Assembly: GCA_026826555.1 (NCBI GenBank)
Contig: JAKSZT010053881.1
Span: 4,092,210-4,156,209, forward strand
From: Tolypeutes matacus
Lineage: Eukaryota; Chordata; Mammalia; Cingulata; Chlamyphoridae
Length of the DNA stretch: 64,000 bases
Reading direction: 5' to 3'
Part shown: one piece after another, positions 46,002 to 56,539 of the stretch
Layout: each line of letters opens with the position of its first letter
How positions within the stretch are numbered: the stretch's first letter is position 1
Translations under genes and position numbers: made by a program
The notes under the pieces: generated by a model
The model's input: the letters and a program-made list of their open reading frames with translations, nothing else
Told to the model about the DNA's origin: nothing
Databases searched by the model: none

Positions 46002-46202
46002 GGAAGCGGCTGTGGCTCAATCAGTAGGGCTCCCGTTTACCATATGGGAGGCCCCGGGTTCGGTTCCCGGGGCCTCCTGGTGAAGGCAAGCCCGCCCGCA
46101 CGGCGTGGTTAGCTGACCCAGCGAGCACAAGCAGCAAGGGGGGGATAAATGAATAAATAAATAAAATCTTTAAAAAAAAAAATAATAAAATAAATAAATA
46201 AA
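46002..46202 (+). mobile_element. DAS-type SINE, short form, near consensus
   Basis: GGGAAGCGGCTGTGGCTCAA, then GTTTACCATATGGGAGGCC, the B-box-like GGTTCGGTTCC, GGCCTCCTGGTGAAGGCAAG, and a GGGGGGATAAATGAATAA tail with A-runs. The internal Pol III A- and B-box-like elements are intact by eye. Flanked by the perfect 15-bp duplication TAAACTTGTGGCAAG (45987-46001 and 46203-46217). Confidence 0.95.
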
Positions 46203-46217
46203 TAAACTTGTGGCAAG

Positions 46218-46739
46218 ACCCCTTCTGGTAGATAAATTCTGTGTTCCTTACATCTCATCCTAGAGTTGAGTCTTCAGTTGCTATTTACTCTAGAGCAGAC
46301 GAGACACAAGTGCTCCCCATCAGTGTGTAGAGGTTATCTGATGTCTCTGCTCTGTATTTTTGGTGCAACAGTTGGCTTCCCAGAAATGAGAACTGCTATT
46401 AATAGTAAATGTTTGGCAGAGGCAATCTGAAGTAGTTTTCTCCAAATGCTCTGTATGCAACATGAGTGAAGGAACCAAACCAAACACTAATGTTTACAAG
46501 TTTGTCAAGGGACATGTGGGGTTAGTGGAAAGGGGTGGGGAAGTAGAGAACATACAACAGTGGGAGATGTATCAGAGCCAGCATGTGGCAATGTTACTAT
46601 GTGATGTTGTACATCTGTTTTCAAGCAGTGGCATGCTTCAGACTACAGCAAATAGGTCTAGCAATAGGTCAGGAATAGCAAATAGGATTCATCTTCCATG
46701 CCAATTCCATTGATATTGGACGTTTATTATTTTATGTTT
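46218..46739. other. Unassigned sequence
   Basis: No exon or repeat is recognised. Confidence 0.5.
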
Positions 46740-49205
46740 ATTGTATTATATTATATTGGTGTCCCCCAATGAATCACTTCTCCTGATATTCACACCATTG
46801 TGTATCCACCTCTACTTGAATCCAGGCTGCTCCTCTGATTTGCTTTAACCAAGAGAATGTGGCAGAAGTGGGCTTGGGCCTGTTCTGGGACTAAGGCTTC
46901 AGAAGGCCTAGCAGCTTCTAGCAAAGCCCTGAGCTGCCATGTCAGAAGTCTGTTTGCTCTGCCAGAGAGAACACATGTAGAGGCCATGAAGAGACAGTGA
47001 CACTACGTGAAAGAGAACCAAAAAACCTAGCCACAGTGAGAACTAAGACTGCAGATATTACAACCCCAGGCAAATCATTCCAGCTAGCTCACAGCCCTTC
47101 AAGTCACCCCAGCGGAAGCATCAGACATGTAACTGGAGAAGCCATGTTGGTTGTTCCAGTTCCATCAAAAGGCACAGAGCAGAGATGAGCCATTTCTTCT
47201 GTGCCCTGTCTAAATTCTTGACCCAAAGAATTGTGAGAAACAAAACTGTTTATTTTAAGCTACTTAATTGGGGATAGTTTTTACATAGCAGTAGATAACT
47301 AAAATGATACTTTTTGCCTAGAAGTGAGGAGATTCTATAACAAAACCTAAATTTATGACATTGGTTTTGGGAACAGGCAATGTGTGATGTACAAAAGGTC
47401 TTAGGAAGATTGTTAAGGGAAGCTGGAAGGACAGTGAGAAATTGTATTAAAGCTGGAGAAGAAGTGACCTGTGTTAGATAGGGGCAATAAGTGGCAACAC
47501 TATCACCTGCAGTAATATGAAATATAGAAGATATACCTAATAAATGTGTGGATTTTTCTGAAGAGATATCAGATAAAAATGTTGAAAAGACGAGCTGATT
47601 TCTTTTAACTGTGACCATTAAGGTGCAGACATTAAAGAAGGAAATCTTAAGTTTTCAAGCAGAATCAAGAGGCTATATTCCCAACCCAGGACTTGCTGGA
47701 TTGGAAAATAAAAGTGCCTCTCCCAATTTTTACAGCTTTCAAAATATTATCAAAGTAAGTTAAAACCTGGAGGCAAAGGTCAATTCCCGGGTATGTCAGT
47801 AACATAAACTCAGAGTCAAGGGCAGATCAAGGTTGTGGCTGTAAGATCCTTTGTTAAAACCTCAGAAAGATTTAAGGGCATATCTTGAAGATCTTCTGAG
47901 CTAGTCAGTAGGGTTTTAGGATTCTGAAGGGCCTGTTTCTCACAGTCCCTCTGTTATACAAAGTTTCTAAGAGTCTTAATGGCATTGTCCTACAACACCA
48001 TGGTGACTCTCAGCCCAAAGTAGAGAGGGGCTTATTTTGGAAAGATTTATGGGTATGGGTTTTGCTTAATGGAGTGGATTATAATTTTATATACAGGAAG
48101 TCTATAAAAAATTTTTAAAGAATTATACCAGCTTTGCATAAAAGGGAAATAGTTCAAAATGAAAAGAAGCCTCTGGGGCCCTAACCTCCTATTGGAAGGA
48201 AGCAGGTTGAGAAAGCTACTCAGCTACAAACATCAAGCATTTGTAATGGAAAAGAAAAAATGATTCAGAGGATGAGCCAAGAGCTCAGAGGGCAAAGTCA
48301 AGAGCCATGGAGAACTACTTTAGGGAATATAACTAAACTCTACTCTGGGAACATTCCTTGCCTTTGGAGTTGGAGGATTTCAGAATTGCTGTGGACCAAT
48401 GACTATTATGTGCCCTCATTAGCCCTCTCCCATTTATGATTGGGAATGTCTATTGCAGTTATCCTGTTCCTTTCTCACCATTATATGTTGGCTATGTGGG
48501 GAGTAGAAAACTTATCTTTTGAGTTCACATGTCTTTGCATTTGAGGAATCATATCTGAGTAGCTATATCTAATCACCACACCATAAGTACACCATCACAA
48601 CTGTACCTGATTAGATTTTAGACTTTGAATCTGGCATCCAGCTTTTGGGGATTTGGGGAGAGAAGGAGTATATTCTGCAAATGAAAAGGTTGTGAGTTTC
48701 TGTGGCTAGATAGTGGATCATGTAAAGGCTCAAAAGTTCACTGCCAACAATTCCTCCCTTCTCTGTGTGGACATGCTTATCTATATATCAAGAAGTAGAG
48801 ATTATTTTCCTTTTCTTAAGCCTAGGCTGATCTTGTGACTAGCTTTGACTAGTAGAATGTGGTGGGGCTGATGTTCTGGGACTGGCAGACTCTACTCTGT
48901 CCCTCTTGGAGCCTGGATGCCATGCCTAAATGATGCAGAGAGGCCAGGTAGAAAGGATCTGAGACTCTCCAGCTGATGCAATCATCTGAGCTCCCAGCCA
49001 AAAGCTGGGACCAACTGTGAGCCATGTGAATGAGCTATCTTGGATATTCTTACCTAGCTGAGCTCCCAGAAAACTGCAGCCCCAGCTGGCATTACCTGGA
49101 GTAGAACCATCTAATTGTGCCACAGAATTGTGAGAGATAATAAAATAGTTGTTTTAAGGCACTAACTTTTGGGGGTGATTTGTTATGCACCAATAGATAA
49201 ATCAA
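46740..49205 (+). mobile_element. Old ERVL-like unit: LTR, interior, LTR
   Basis: Two related LTR-like blocks (46740-47310 and 48716-49205) share AGAATGTGG(C/T), TTCTGGGACT, AATTGTGAGA and an end with TTATTTTAAG or TGTTTTAAGGC. Between them is about 1.4 kb with a TTAGACTTTGAATCTGGCATCC word near its right end, typical of ERVL/MaLR interiors. It is highly diverged and carries no retroviral frame. LTR16-like by pattern, but the family is not certain. Confidence 0.65.
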
Positions 49206-49633
49206 ACAGATTGATAGTGATTTCTTGGAGCACTATGTTGAGAAGGATTTTTAGGTCATATCCAGGCTCAGAGGGAAATGTACTGTGACTGATTGCCAAT
49301 CTTTCATGAAGGGAGAAAGGGACAATGGAGTCCTATGTAAAATGGGACTGGGATTTCAAAATTACAATGTATACTATCTCAGTAGAACTCAGGAGAAGCC
49401 ATTGGCAGCTTCTGAGACTATGGTTTAGTAGAAAACAGAAAGATAAATAAATCTGGACATTACAACAGGATACAAACAATACAGTAACAATAGAGGCACA
49501 CATTATAATAGTAATTAGCATTTATTATGCACATGTGATGCACCAAGTTTCTTGTTCAAATCTTCTTTTTAAAATTTTAATTCATTTCAAGTAATTATTT
49601 TATCATGGTTTTTTTTAAGAGTGAAAACATACA

Positions 49634-49649
49634 TAAAATTTACTCTTTT
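49634..49649. other. Left target-site duplication of the CLIP1 retrocopy
   Basis: TAAAATTTACTCTTTT, identical to 54362-54377. In element orientation it begins AAAAGAG and is preceded by TC, a good match to the L1 endonuclease site (bottom-strand TTTT/GA). Its last four T merge with the poly-T. Confidence 0.9.
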
Positions 49650-51333
49650 TTTTTTTTTTTACAACTGATTACAGATTTATTTACTATTCACTTATCAAGC
49701 ACAGTTGATAATCTTGAGGGAAAAATACATAAAAGGAATATATGTATACAATTAATAGAAGTTCTTATATATGTAGTCTGGAAGATTCATTTTATTTATT
49801 ACTTTTTACATATTCTAAAAGACATTCAGATGAAGATAAATACAGTCAATCTGGGTGATAAATGGATCTGGTGGTTGAGGTTCTTCGTTTTATTTTGTGA
49901 TAAGAAAATCCAAAATTATTACTGTTGAATTTCTCATCATACATTCATCTAAAAACACAGTAAAAAAAAAAGAAAAACTTGCAAAGGAAGATTGTAGAAT
50001 GGTTAATTTAGGTGTTTTACAGCTGCTTATTATCTGATTAATTGACTGCTGGGATTTATCTGCCAGAGAAGGAAGAAAAAATTTGGAGAAAATTCTTCCG
50101 GTTATTTAGATCTGGTAAAGAAACAAAATGAAAACAAAAAGAAAAAATAGTTGCAAAGCCATGCTATTTCTAGCCTAGTTGGTTATGTCTCCATGAACAT
50201 TTTAAGCATTTTCTTTCTCATAAAGATAAAAATCTGAACAGAAAGACACATTGTCTGTTTTCCCCCCAAAATATAGATTTTATAAAAAGATATACATATA
50301 ATATATAGAAGTTAAAATTATGCAAAACCAATAAACAAAACTCCACAGTAAAGTAAGTGGGTGCAGCATATAGATTACAAATGTCCCTACATCATTTTGG
50401 GGGCTTCCCTCTCCCTTTACCCATTTCATGATTTAATAATCACACCAAAGTACAATCAAGCCTGAAATAAAGGCACTACTGACACAGGTAGTACAAAGAG
50501 CTCAGATATTTCTTTGATTAAGAATAAAATACTTTAAATGAGTAAATGAAAATGCAAAATGGTGCATTTTTTCAACTCATTCCAGTGTCAAAGCTTAACC
50601 AAGAACTCTAAATATACAAATGCAGCCTGGAAACATTTTAGTACAAATATGAAAAGTAACAGAATAATTTTAAGTTATTTAAATAAGGTATTGTAAGGTT
50701 AGGGATTGTTCGATGAGGTTTCCCTAGGGACAATAAATGTAATGGCATCAGGTGTAATGTCTTGTTACAACTTTAAAAATCAAGAAGCCAAAATTAGAGG
50801 TGAAAACTCCCCTACTAAGTATTTCTTTATTATTCTAACTTACAATGAGGGGTGATCAAAATATTTTTAGATTTGTTGATGACGGTCAAAAATAACATGA
50901 GTTCTCCTAAAGTCTGCACACACAATGCTGGTGTGAAGTTGCTTAAATGCTAGTGTTACCAAGAAAGACCAGTTCTCGACATAAAGCCTCATCAGAAGGT
51001 CTCATTGTCATTGCTGTTGGTTGCCAAGTGCTCAAACATCTCACAGATTTCACAGTATGGGCACTCCTTGCTCTGACTGTCATGGTGTGTGGAATGGGGA
51101 GGGTCCTCAGACATCTGTGCCCTAGTAGGACAATCCTCTGTGTCATGGAGATCAAAGCAGTCACAAATGTCACAGAAGAGGCGAGCTTTCTTCTTGGACT
51201 GTTTCTCCCAGTCATTGCTGTCATAACTGTTCAAGTCATCCCCATTCCATTAAGGACTGCTTCTAACATCATCTCTACCTTCATCCTGAGGTCCTGATTC
51301 TTCCTTTGAAGGTCCACTATTACTAAGTTTAGG
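49646..51333 (-). pseudogene. CLIP1: CLIP1 processed pseudogene, 3' piece (C-terminus, 3' UTR, poly-A)
   Basis: Read on the minus strand, it starts at about 51333 in the codons for FLN-(S/L)[12 protein letters not shown] and runs into the acidic C-terminal tail. The stop follows NETF at about 50989-50991. The first zinc knuckle is intact ([18 protein letters not shown]). The second has lost its last Cys (NSNDN where CLIP1 has NCNDD). A 1-nt deletion after the LNG codons breaks the frame. About 1.3 kb of 3' UTR follows, with AATAAA at 49676-49681 and a 15-nt poly-A (T on plus, 49646-49660). CLIP1 encodes CLIP-170, a microtubule plus-end protein whose C-terminus binds dynactin and LIS1. There are no introns, so this is a retrocopy. 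Gene identity is from recalled protein sequence. Confidence 0.9.
49676..49681 (-). other. Poly-A signal AATAAA of the retrocopied transcript
   Basis: AATAAA on the minus strand, about 15 nt before the A-tail, as in a normally polyadenylated mRNA. Confidence 0.8.
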
Positions 51334-53214
51334 AAAAATGGAACAAGAAAAAGATCTAGTGTTGAGAGTACAGGAAGTAGCTGAACTCCGAAGAAGACTA
51401 GAGTCCAATAAGCCTGCTGGTGATGTGGATATGTTACTTTCCCTTTTGCAAGAGATAAGTTCTTTGCAAGAAAAGTTAGAAACCACCCAGACTAGCCACC
51501 AGAGAGAAATAAATTCTCTGAAGGTTCATTTTGGAGCCTGTGAAGAAACTCATCAGAAGGAGATAAAAGTAACAGAGAAGCTTTCCAAAGAGAATGAATG
51601 AGTCATTGAAAAGCAAGCTTGATCATGCCAACAAGGAGAATTCAGATGTGATAGCTCTGTGGAAGTCAAAGCTGGAGACTGCCATTGCGACCCATCAGCA
51701 GATGATGGAAGACCTGAAGGTATCCTTTAACAAGGGGATTGGAACAGAGATGGCAGAATTTGCCAAGTCAAAAATGCAAATATAAAAATTAAGATTGGAT
51801 TATCAGCATGAAATGGAAAGTTTTCAATGTAAATATGACTCTGAACAGTCTACTCATTCTAAAGAGATAGAAGCCCTAAAGGCTAAACTAATGAAAGTCA
51901 TTAAGGAAAAGGAGAACAGTCTGGAACAGTCAAATTGAAACTGGACAAAGCAGAACACCAACATCTGGTAGAGATGGAGGACACGTTAAACAAATTACAG
52001 GAAGCTAAAATAAACGTAAAGGAGCTAGAGGTACTGCAAGCCAAATACAATGAACAAACCAAGGTTATTGATAGTTTTACATCATAGCTCAAGACTACCA
52101 AAGAAAAGCTCTTGGACCTTGATGCACTTTGGAAAGCCATTCCAAAGGTAAATTGGAAATCGAGAAGCTTAGACAGCAGCTTGAGGCAGCTGAGGAACAA
52201 ATAAAAAATTTGGAGATTGAAGAGAATGCTGACAGTGGCAAAGCTCGTAGCATTACCAAGGAGCTCCAGGGGAGAGAGCTAAAGCTTACTATCCTTCAGG
52301 AAAATTTGAGTGAAGTCAGTCAAGTGAAAGAGGCTTTGGCAAAAGAATTTCAGATTTTGAAGGAAAAGTTTGCTGATGCTTCAGAGGAGTAGTCTGTGTT
52401 CAGAGAAATACACAAGAAACTGCAAATAAATTACACCAAAAAGAAGAACAGTTTAACACTCTGTCTTCTGAATTGGAGAACTTGAGAGAAAATTTAGCAG
52501 GTATGGAGACAAAATTTAGAGAGAGGGGTGAAAGAGAAATGCAGTTGATGAAAGCCAAGGAAAAACTGGAAAATGACATTGCTGAAATAAAAAACATGTC
52601 AGGAGATCATTCTTTTTGGCTGGCAAAAAATGAATGATGAATTATGTGTGAAAGAAAGATATGTGGAAGAATTAGGGCTAAGACTTACAAAGGCAAATGA
52701 TAATGCAAATTTTCTGCAGAAAAGTATTGTGGAAGTAGCTCTCAAAGCTGAACAGAGCCAGCAAGAAATAGCTAAAAAGCATGAGGAAGAAACAAAGAAT
52801 TGCAGAGAAAAATGTTGGACCTGGAAAACAAGTCGGAAATAAGCCACAACCAGTATCAGGATCTGAAGGCCAGGTATGAAAAAGCCAATTCTGAGACAAA
52901 AACGAAGTATGAAGAAGCCCTACAGAACCTACAGAAGATGCTGTTGGATATGAAAGAGCTGAAGGCTACACATGAGAACAGTGACTTGTTGCAGGAGATG
53001 GAGAAACTGAAAAACCAGGCTGACAAAGCCAAAGCTTCTCAGACAGCAGATGCCATGCAGATAATGGAGCAGATGACCAAGGAGAAGACCAAAACCCTGG
53101 CCTCCTTGGAGGATACCAAACAAACAAATAGGAAACTACAGAATGAATTGGGCACACTTAAAGAAAACAACTTGAAAAAATGTAGAAGAGCTAAACAAAT
53201 CAAAAAAACTTCTG

Positions 53215-53605
53215 GGGAAGTGGATGTGGCTCAACCAATTTGGCACCCGCCTACCACATGGGAAGTCCTGGGTTTGGGTCCTGGTGCCTCCTAAAAGAAG
53301 ATGAGCAGATGCCGCCTCCCACTGCATGGAGCTAGACGCTGCCTTCTGCAGCGATGAGCAGATGCCACAAGCCAGCAAACACCACAGCCCGCGGGGAGTG
53401 GATGTGGCTCAGGTTGTTGGGCACTCGCCTCTCATATGGGAGGTCCCAGGTTCAGTTCCTGGTGCATCCTGGAGAAGGCGAGCAAACAATGAGCAGACAG
53501 ATGAGAGAACCATATGGCAGGGCGTGGGGGTGGGGGGATAAATAAAGAAAAATAAAGTAAATAAATCTAAAAAAAAGATTTTTGTTATAAAACAAAAACA
53601 AAAAC
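53215..53605 (+). mobile_element. DAS-type SINE, dimeric, inside the CLIP1 retrocopy
   Basis: Two heads: GGGGAAGTGGATGTGGCTCA at 53215 and GGGGAGTGGATGTGGCTCAG near 53393. A GATGAGCAGATGCC word is repeated between them, and the tail is GGGGGGATAAATAAAG. Flanks AAAAAAACTTCT (53203-53214) and AAAAAAATTCT (53606-53616) are a slightly diverged duplication of CLIP1 coding sequence. Confidence 0.9.
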
Positions 53606-53626
53606 AAAAAAATTCTAACTGTAGAG

Positions 53627-53816
53627 CAGGGGTTCTTAACAAGGGGTCTGTGAGCTTGAATTGAAATTCAAAAAAACATTCTTGTGGGGATGTATTGGTG
53701 CAGGTGTGATGTATTTATTAAATAATACACAGTATAGTGTGGACTTAGTAAGGGGTCCATGGTTTTCATCTGACTGGCAAAGGGGTCCGTGGAACAAAAA
53801 AGGTTAAGAACCTCTG
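53627..53816. mobile_element. hAT-type non-autonomous DNA transposon (190 bp)
   Basis: Terminal inverted repeats CAGGGGTTCTTAAC and, reversed at the right end, CAGAGGTTCTTAAC (one mismatch). An 8-bp duplication, CTGTAGAG (53619-53626) and CTGCAGAG (53817-53824), comes from the CLIP1 codons around TVEN. The 8-bp duplication and CAGNGG ends indicate the hAT superfamily. There is no transposase. Confidence 0.85.
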
Positions 53817-54361
53817 CTGCAGAGAATCAAAAAAATGGAAGAATTCAGGAAAGAAATAGAAACTCTAAAGCAAACAGCATCTCAGAAGTCCCAGCAGCTT
53901 TCAGCATTGCAGGGAGAGAACATTAAACTTGCTGAGGAGATGGGGAGAAGCAAGGATGAAGTCACAAGTCATCAAAAGTTGAAATAAGAGAGATCTGTAC
54001 TCAATAATCAGTTGATGAAATGAAATAGAGAGACTCCAACTACATAAAAGATACAGATGAAGAAAAAAATCTTCCCTGCAGAAATTGATCAGTACTACTA
54101 GTGCCTTACTCATAGAAAAGGATGCACAGCTGGAAAAACTGATAAATGAGGTCACAGTGCTCAGGGGAGAAAATGCATGTGCCAAGTCCTTGTATTCAGT
54201 TGTTCAGTCTCTAGATTCTGGTAAGGTGAAGCTTGAGCTAAAGGTAAAGAACTTGGAGTGTCAACTCAAAGAAAACAAGAGGCAGCTGAGCAGCTTCTCA
54301 GGTAATACTGCTAATCAGAGAGAAGAGGAAGAAAGAGCCCAGAAGAGTCAAATTGATTTCC

Positions 54362-54377
54362 TAAAATTTACTCTTTT
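54362..54377. other. Right target-site duplication of the CLIP1 retrocopy
   Basis: TAAAATTTACTCTTTT, identical to 49634-49649. It shares CTAAA with the end of the CLIP1 coding segment, so the exact junction falls within a short microhomology. Confidence 0.9.
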
Positions 54378-54419
54378 GAAGTGTTTAGTATATTTCCAGA
54401 GTTGTGGAACCATCAGCAC

Positions 54420-55317
54420 TGTTTTATTGGTTGCTAAATCATATGCCATGCTTAAACAATGGAAATTTATTGGTCCATGGTTTTGAGGCTAGGAGAAGTC
54501 CAAAATCAAGGAGTTATCAGGGCGATGTTTTCTTCCAGAAGACTGTGACATTCAGGAGCTGGCTGCCAGCAATCCTTGGTCCTTGACTTTTCTGTCTTAT
54601 GGCAAGCACATGGTGGTCTCCTGGCTTCTCTCTTCTCTTCTGGGTTCCATTGATGTTCAGCTTCTGGTTGTGTCTTCTGGCTTTCTCTCTCTATGACCTT
54701 CCCTATTAGGTCTTCAGTTTTTGTATTAAGACCCATCCTAGGAAAGAGATGTGGCTCAAGTGATTGGTCTCCTGTCTACAATATAGGAGGTCCAGGGTTT
54801 GATTCCCGGGGCCTCCTGATAAAGGCAAGCTGACCCACGAGGTGAGTTGGCCCAAGTGGAGAGTTGGTCCGTGCAGAGTGCTGGTCCGCGCAGGAATGCT
54901 GGCCTGAGTGGAGAGCTGGTGCAGCAAGATGACGCAACAGAAAGAGACACAGAGGAGAGAGAATAAGAGACACAACAAACCAGGGAGCTGAGGTGGCCCA
55001 AGAGATTGAGTGCCTCTCTCCCACTCTGGAAGGTCCCAGGATTGGTTCCCGGTGCTGCCTAAAGAGAAGACAAGCAGACACAGAAGAACACACAGCAAAT
55101 GGATACAGAGAAGAGACAGTGAGCTTGGTGGGGGGGGGGTGGCGGTCAGGGATAAATAAATAAATAAATCTTTAAAAAAAAGACCCATCCTGCTTCAGCT
55201 GGGCCACACCTTAACTGAAGTGACCTCATCAAAAGCCTTATTTACAAGAGGTCACACCCACAGGAATGGATTAAGTTTAAACACATGTTTTCCTGGGATA
55301 CATAGCTCCAAATCACA
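54420..55317 (-). mobile_element. MaLR-type solo LTR, minus strand, with a SINE inside
   Basis: TGTTTTATTGGTTGC ... ATAGCTCCAAATCACA. The reverse complement shares ACATG then TAAACTTAATCCATTCC with the LTR at 33960. Flanks AGCAC (54415-54419) and ACTAC (55318-55322) are each one change from the L1 word ACCAC, consistent with a 5-bp duplication. Confidence 0.8.
54740..55179 (+). mobile_element. DAS-type SINE, dimeric, expanded middle
   Basis: Heads at about 54741 (AGGAAAGAGATGTGGCTCAA) and 54982 (GGGAGCTGAGGTGGCCCAAG). The middle has repeated GGAGAG(T/C)TGGT motifs near 54855-54925, and the tail is GGGATAAATAAATAAATAAA. Flanked by AAGACCCATCCT (54728-54739 and 55180-55191). Confidence 0.92.
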
Positions 55318-55608
55318 ACTACTATCTAATTCTAGAACATTTTAGCCATGATAGTTGGTGTGAAGTAGTAGCACATTGCAGTTTTGATTTACATTTTCCT
55401 AATGACTGATGAACATCTTTCCATGTGATTGTTGGCCATCTGTATATCTTCTTTGGAGAACTGTCTATTCAAATCCTTTGTACATTTTTTCATTGGGTTA
55501 TTCGTTCATTTTATTGTTGAATTGTAAAAGTTCTTTATGTGCAAGTCACTTATCAGATATATGATTTGCAAGTATTTTGTCCCATCCTGTGGCTTGTCTT
55601 TTCACTTT

Positions 55609-55790
55609 TTTTTTTTTTTTAAGATTTTCTTTATCTATTCATTTATCCCCCCCTTGCTGTTTGTGCTTGCTGAGTCAGCTAACCACGCCGTGCGGGCGGG
55701 CTTGCCTTCACCAGGAGGCCCTGGGAACCGAACCCGGGGCCTCCCATATGGTAAACGGGAGCCCTACTGATTGAGCCACAGCCGCTTCCC
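55609..55790 (-). mobile_element. DAS-type SINE, short form, minus strand
   Basis: T-run, CCCCCCCTTGCTGTTTGTGC, GCTTGCCTTCACCAGGAGGC and CCACAGCCGCTTCCC. Short flanking duplication TCACTTT (55602-55608 and 55791-55797). Inserted in antisense L1. Confidence 0.92.
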
Positions 55791-56215
55791 TCACTTTCTT
55801 AATAGTGTCTTATGAAGCATAAAAATTTTAAAATTTTACAAAGTGCACTTCATCAATTTTTTTCCTTTGTTCTTTGTGCTTTTGGTGTCATATTTAAGAA
55901 ACCATCACCTAATCTAAGGCCATGATGATTTATTCCTATGTTTTCTTGTGTGAGTGTTATAGTTTAGCTTTTATAGTTAGGTCTGTGATCCACTTTCACT
56001 TAATTTTTGTATATGGTGTGAGGTTGGGATCCAAAACCCTTCTTTTGCATGTAGATATCCAATTGTCTCAGCATTTGAAAGACAGATCTTTTCCCCATTG
56101 AATAGTTTTGGCCCACTTGCTGACAATCAATTGACCATAAATGTAAGGACTTATTTCTGGGTTTATTCCATTGATCTATGTATCTGTTCTTAGTTTAGGC
56201 ATATAATCCCTATAG

Positions 56216-56539
56216 CACCTACATGGAGAAGGTACTTTTAAAGACTCAGAGTTTAGAGCATTTTCTTTTAGTTCATACAATTAGTATGCAGTATAGCTGA
56301 TAATGAAAAATTAAATTATCTGGTATGAAATCTCAGGTTAGAAAGTCAATACTCCCCTGTCACAGGAAGGAATGACTATCACATGGGCTTATAATTAGGC
56401 AGAGAGTGCCAAGGTGGAAGAAATTTGCATTCATGAAGGATAAACCTTGTAGGCATATACAAATATATGAAACAAAGCCAAGATCCAGGGGACAATGGGA
56501 GTGGAAGGAGGCCAAGACACCACAATTAATTTAGAGAGC
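56216..56539. other. Unassigned sequence
   Basis: Nothing is recognised. Confidence 0.5.

Larger units (their letters stand above)
51334..54361 (+). pseudogene. CLIP1: CLIP1 processed pseudogene, inverted upstream piece (coiled coil)
   Basis: Plus-strand copy of the CLIP-170 coiled-coil rod. It begins within a segment reading [17 protein letters not shown] (51338 on) and ends at SQIDFL (about 54361), the residues where the opposite-strand 3' piece starts. Readable blocks include [36 protein letters not shown] and [14 protein letters not shown]. The N-terminal CAP-Gly domains are absent, so the copy is 5'-truncated. Stops or frameshifts occur near 51598, 51783, 51935, 52085, 52390, 52610, 52840 and 53990. 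A SINE dimer (53215-53605) and a hAT element (53627-53816) interrupt it. No introns are present. No function is expected for the protein, and there is no evidence of transcription. Confidence 0.92.
49560..56215 (-). mobile_element. Antisense L1 hosting the nested CLIP1 retrocopy and LTR
   Basis: L1 pieces: 49560-49649, 54362-54419 and 55318-56215. Joined across the insertions they follow the reversed L1 3' region without a gap (CATAAAATTTACTC, then GTGGAACCATCAGCAC, then TATCTAATTCTAGAAC, GGCCATCTGTATATCTTC, TTTGGTGTCATATTTAAG and AATCAATTGACCATAAATG). The L1 is therefore older than everything inserted in it. Confidence 0.85.

Noticed and set aside
46002..46090. tRNA gene suggested by A- and B-box-like sequences
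   Set aside because: It is the tRNA-derived head of a SINE with A-rich tail and target duplication; no cloverleaf with an anticodon stem was recognised.
51338..54486. CLIP1 coiled-coil frames as exons of a functional gene
   Set aside because: They are contiguous without introns, broken by many stops and frameshifts, cut by a SINE and a hAT, and followed by the C-terminus in opposite orientation between target-site duplications. This is a processed pseudogene.
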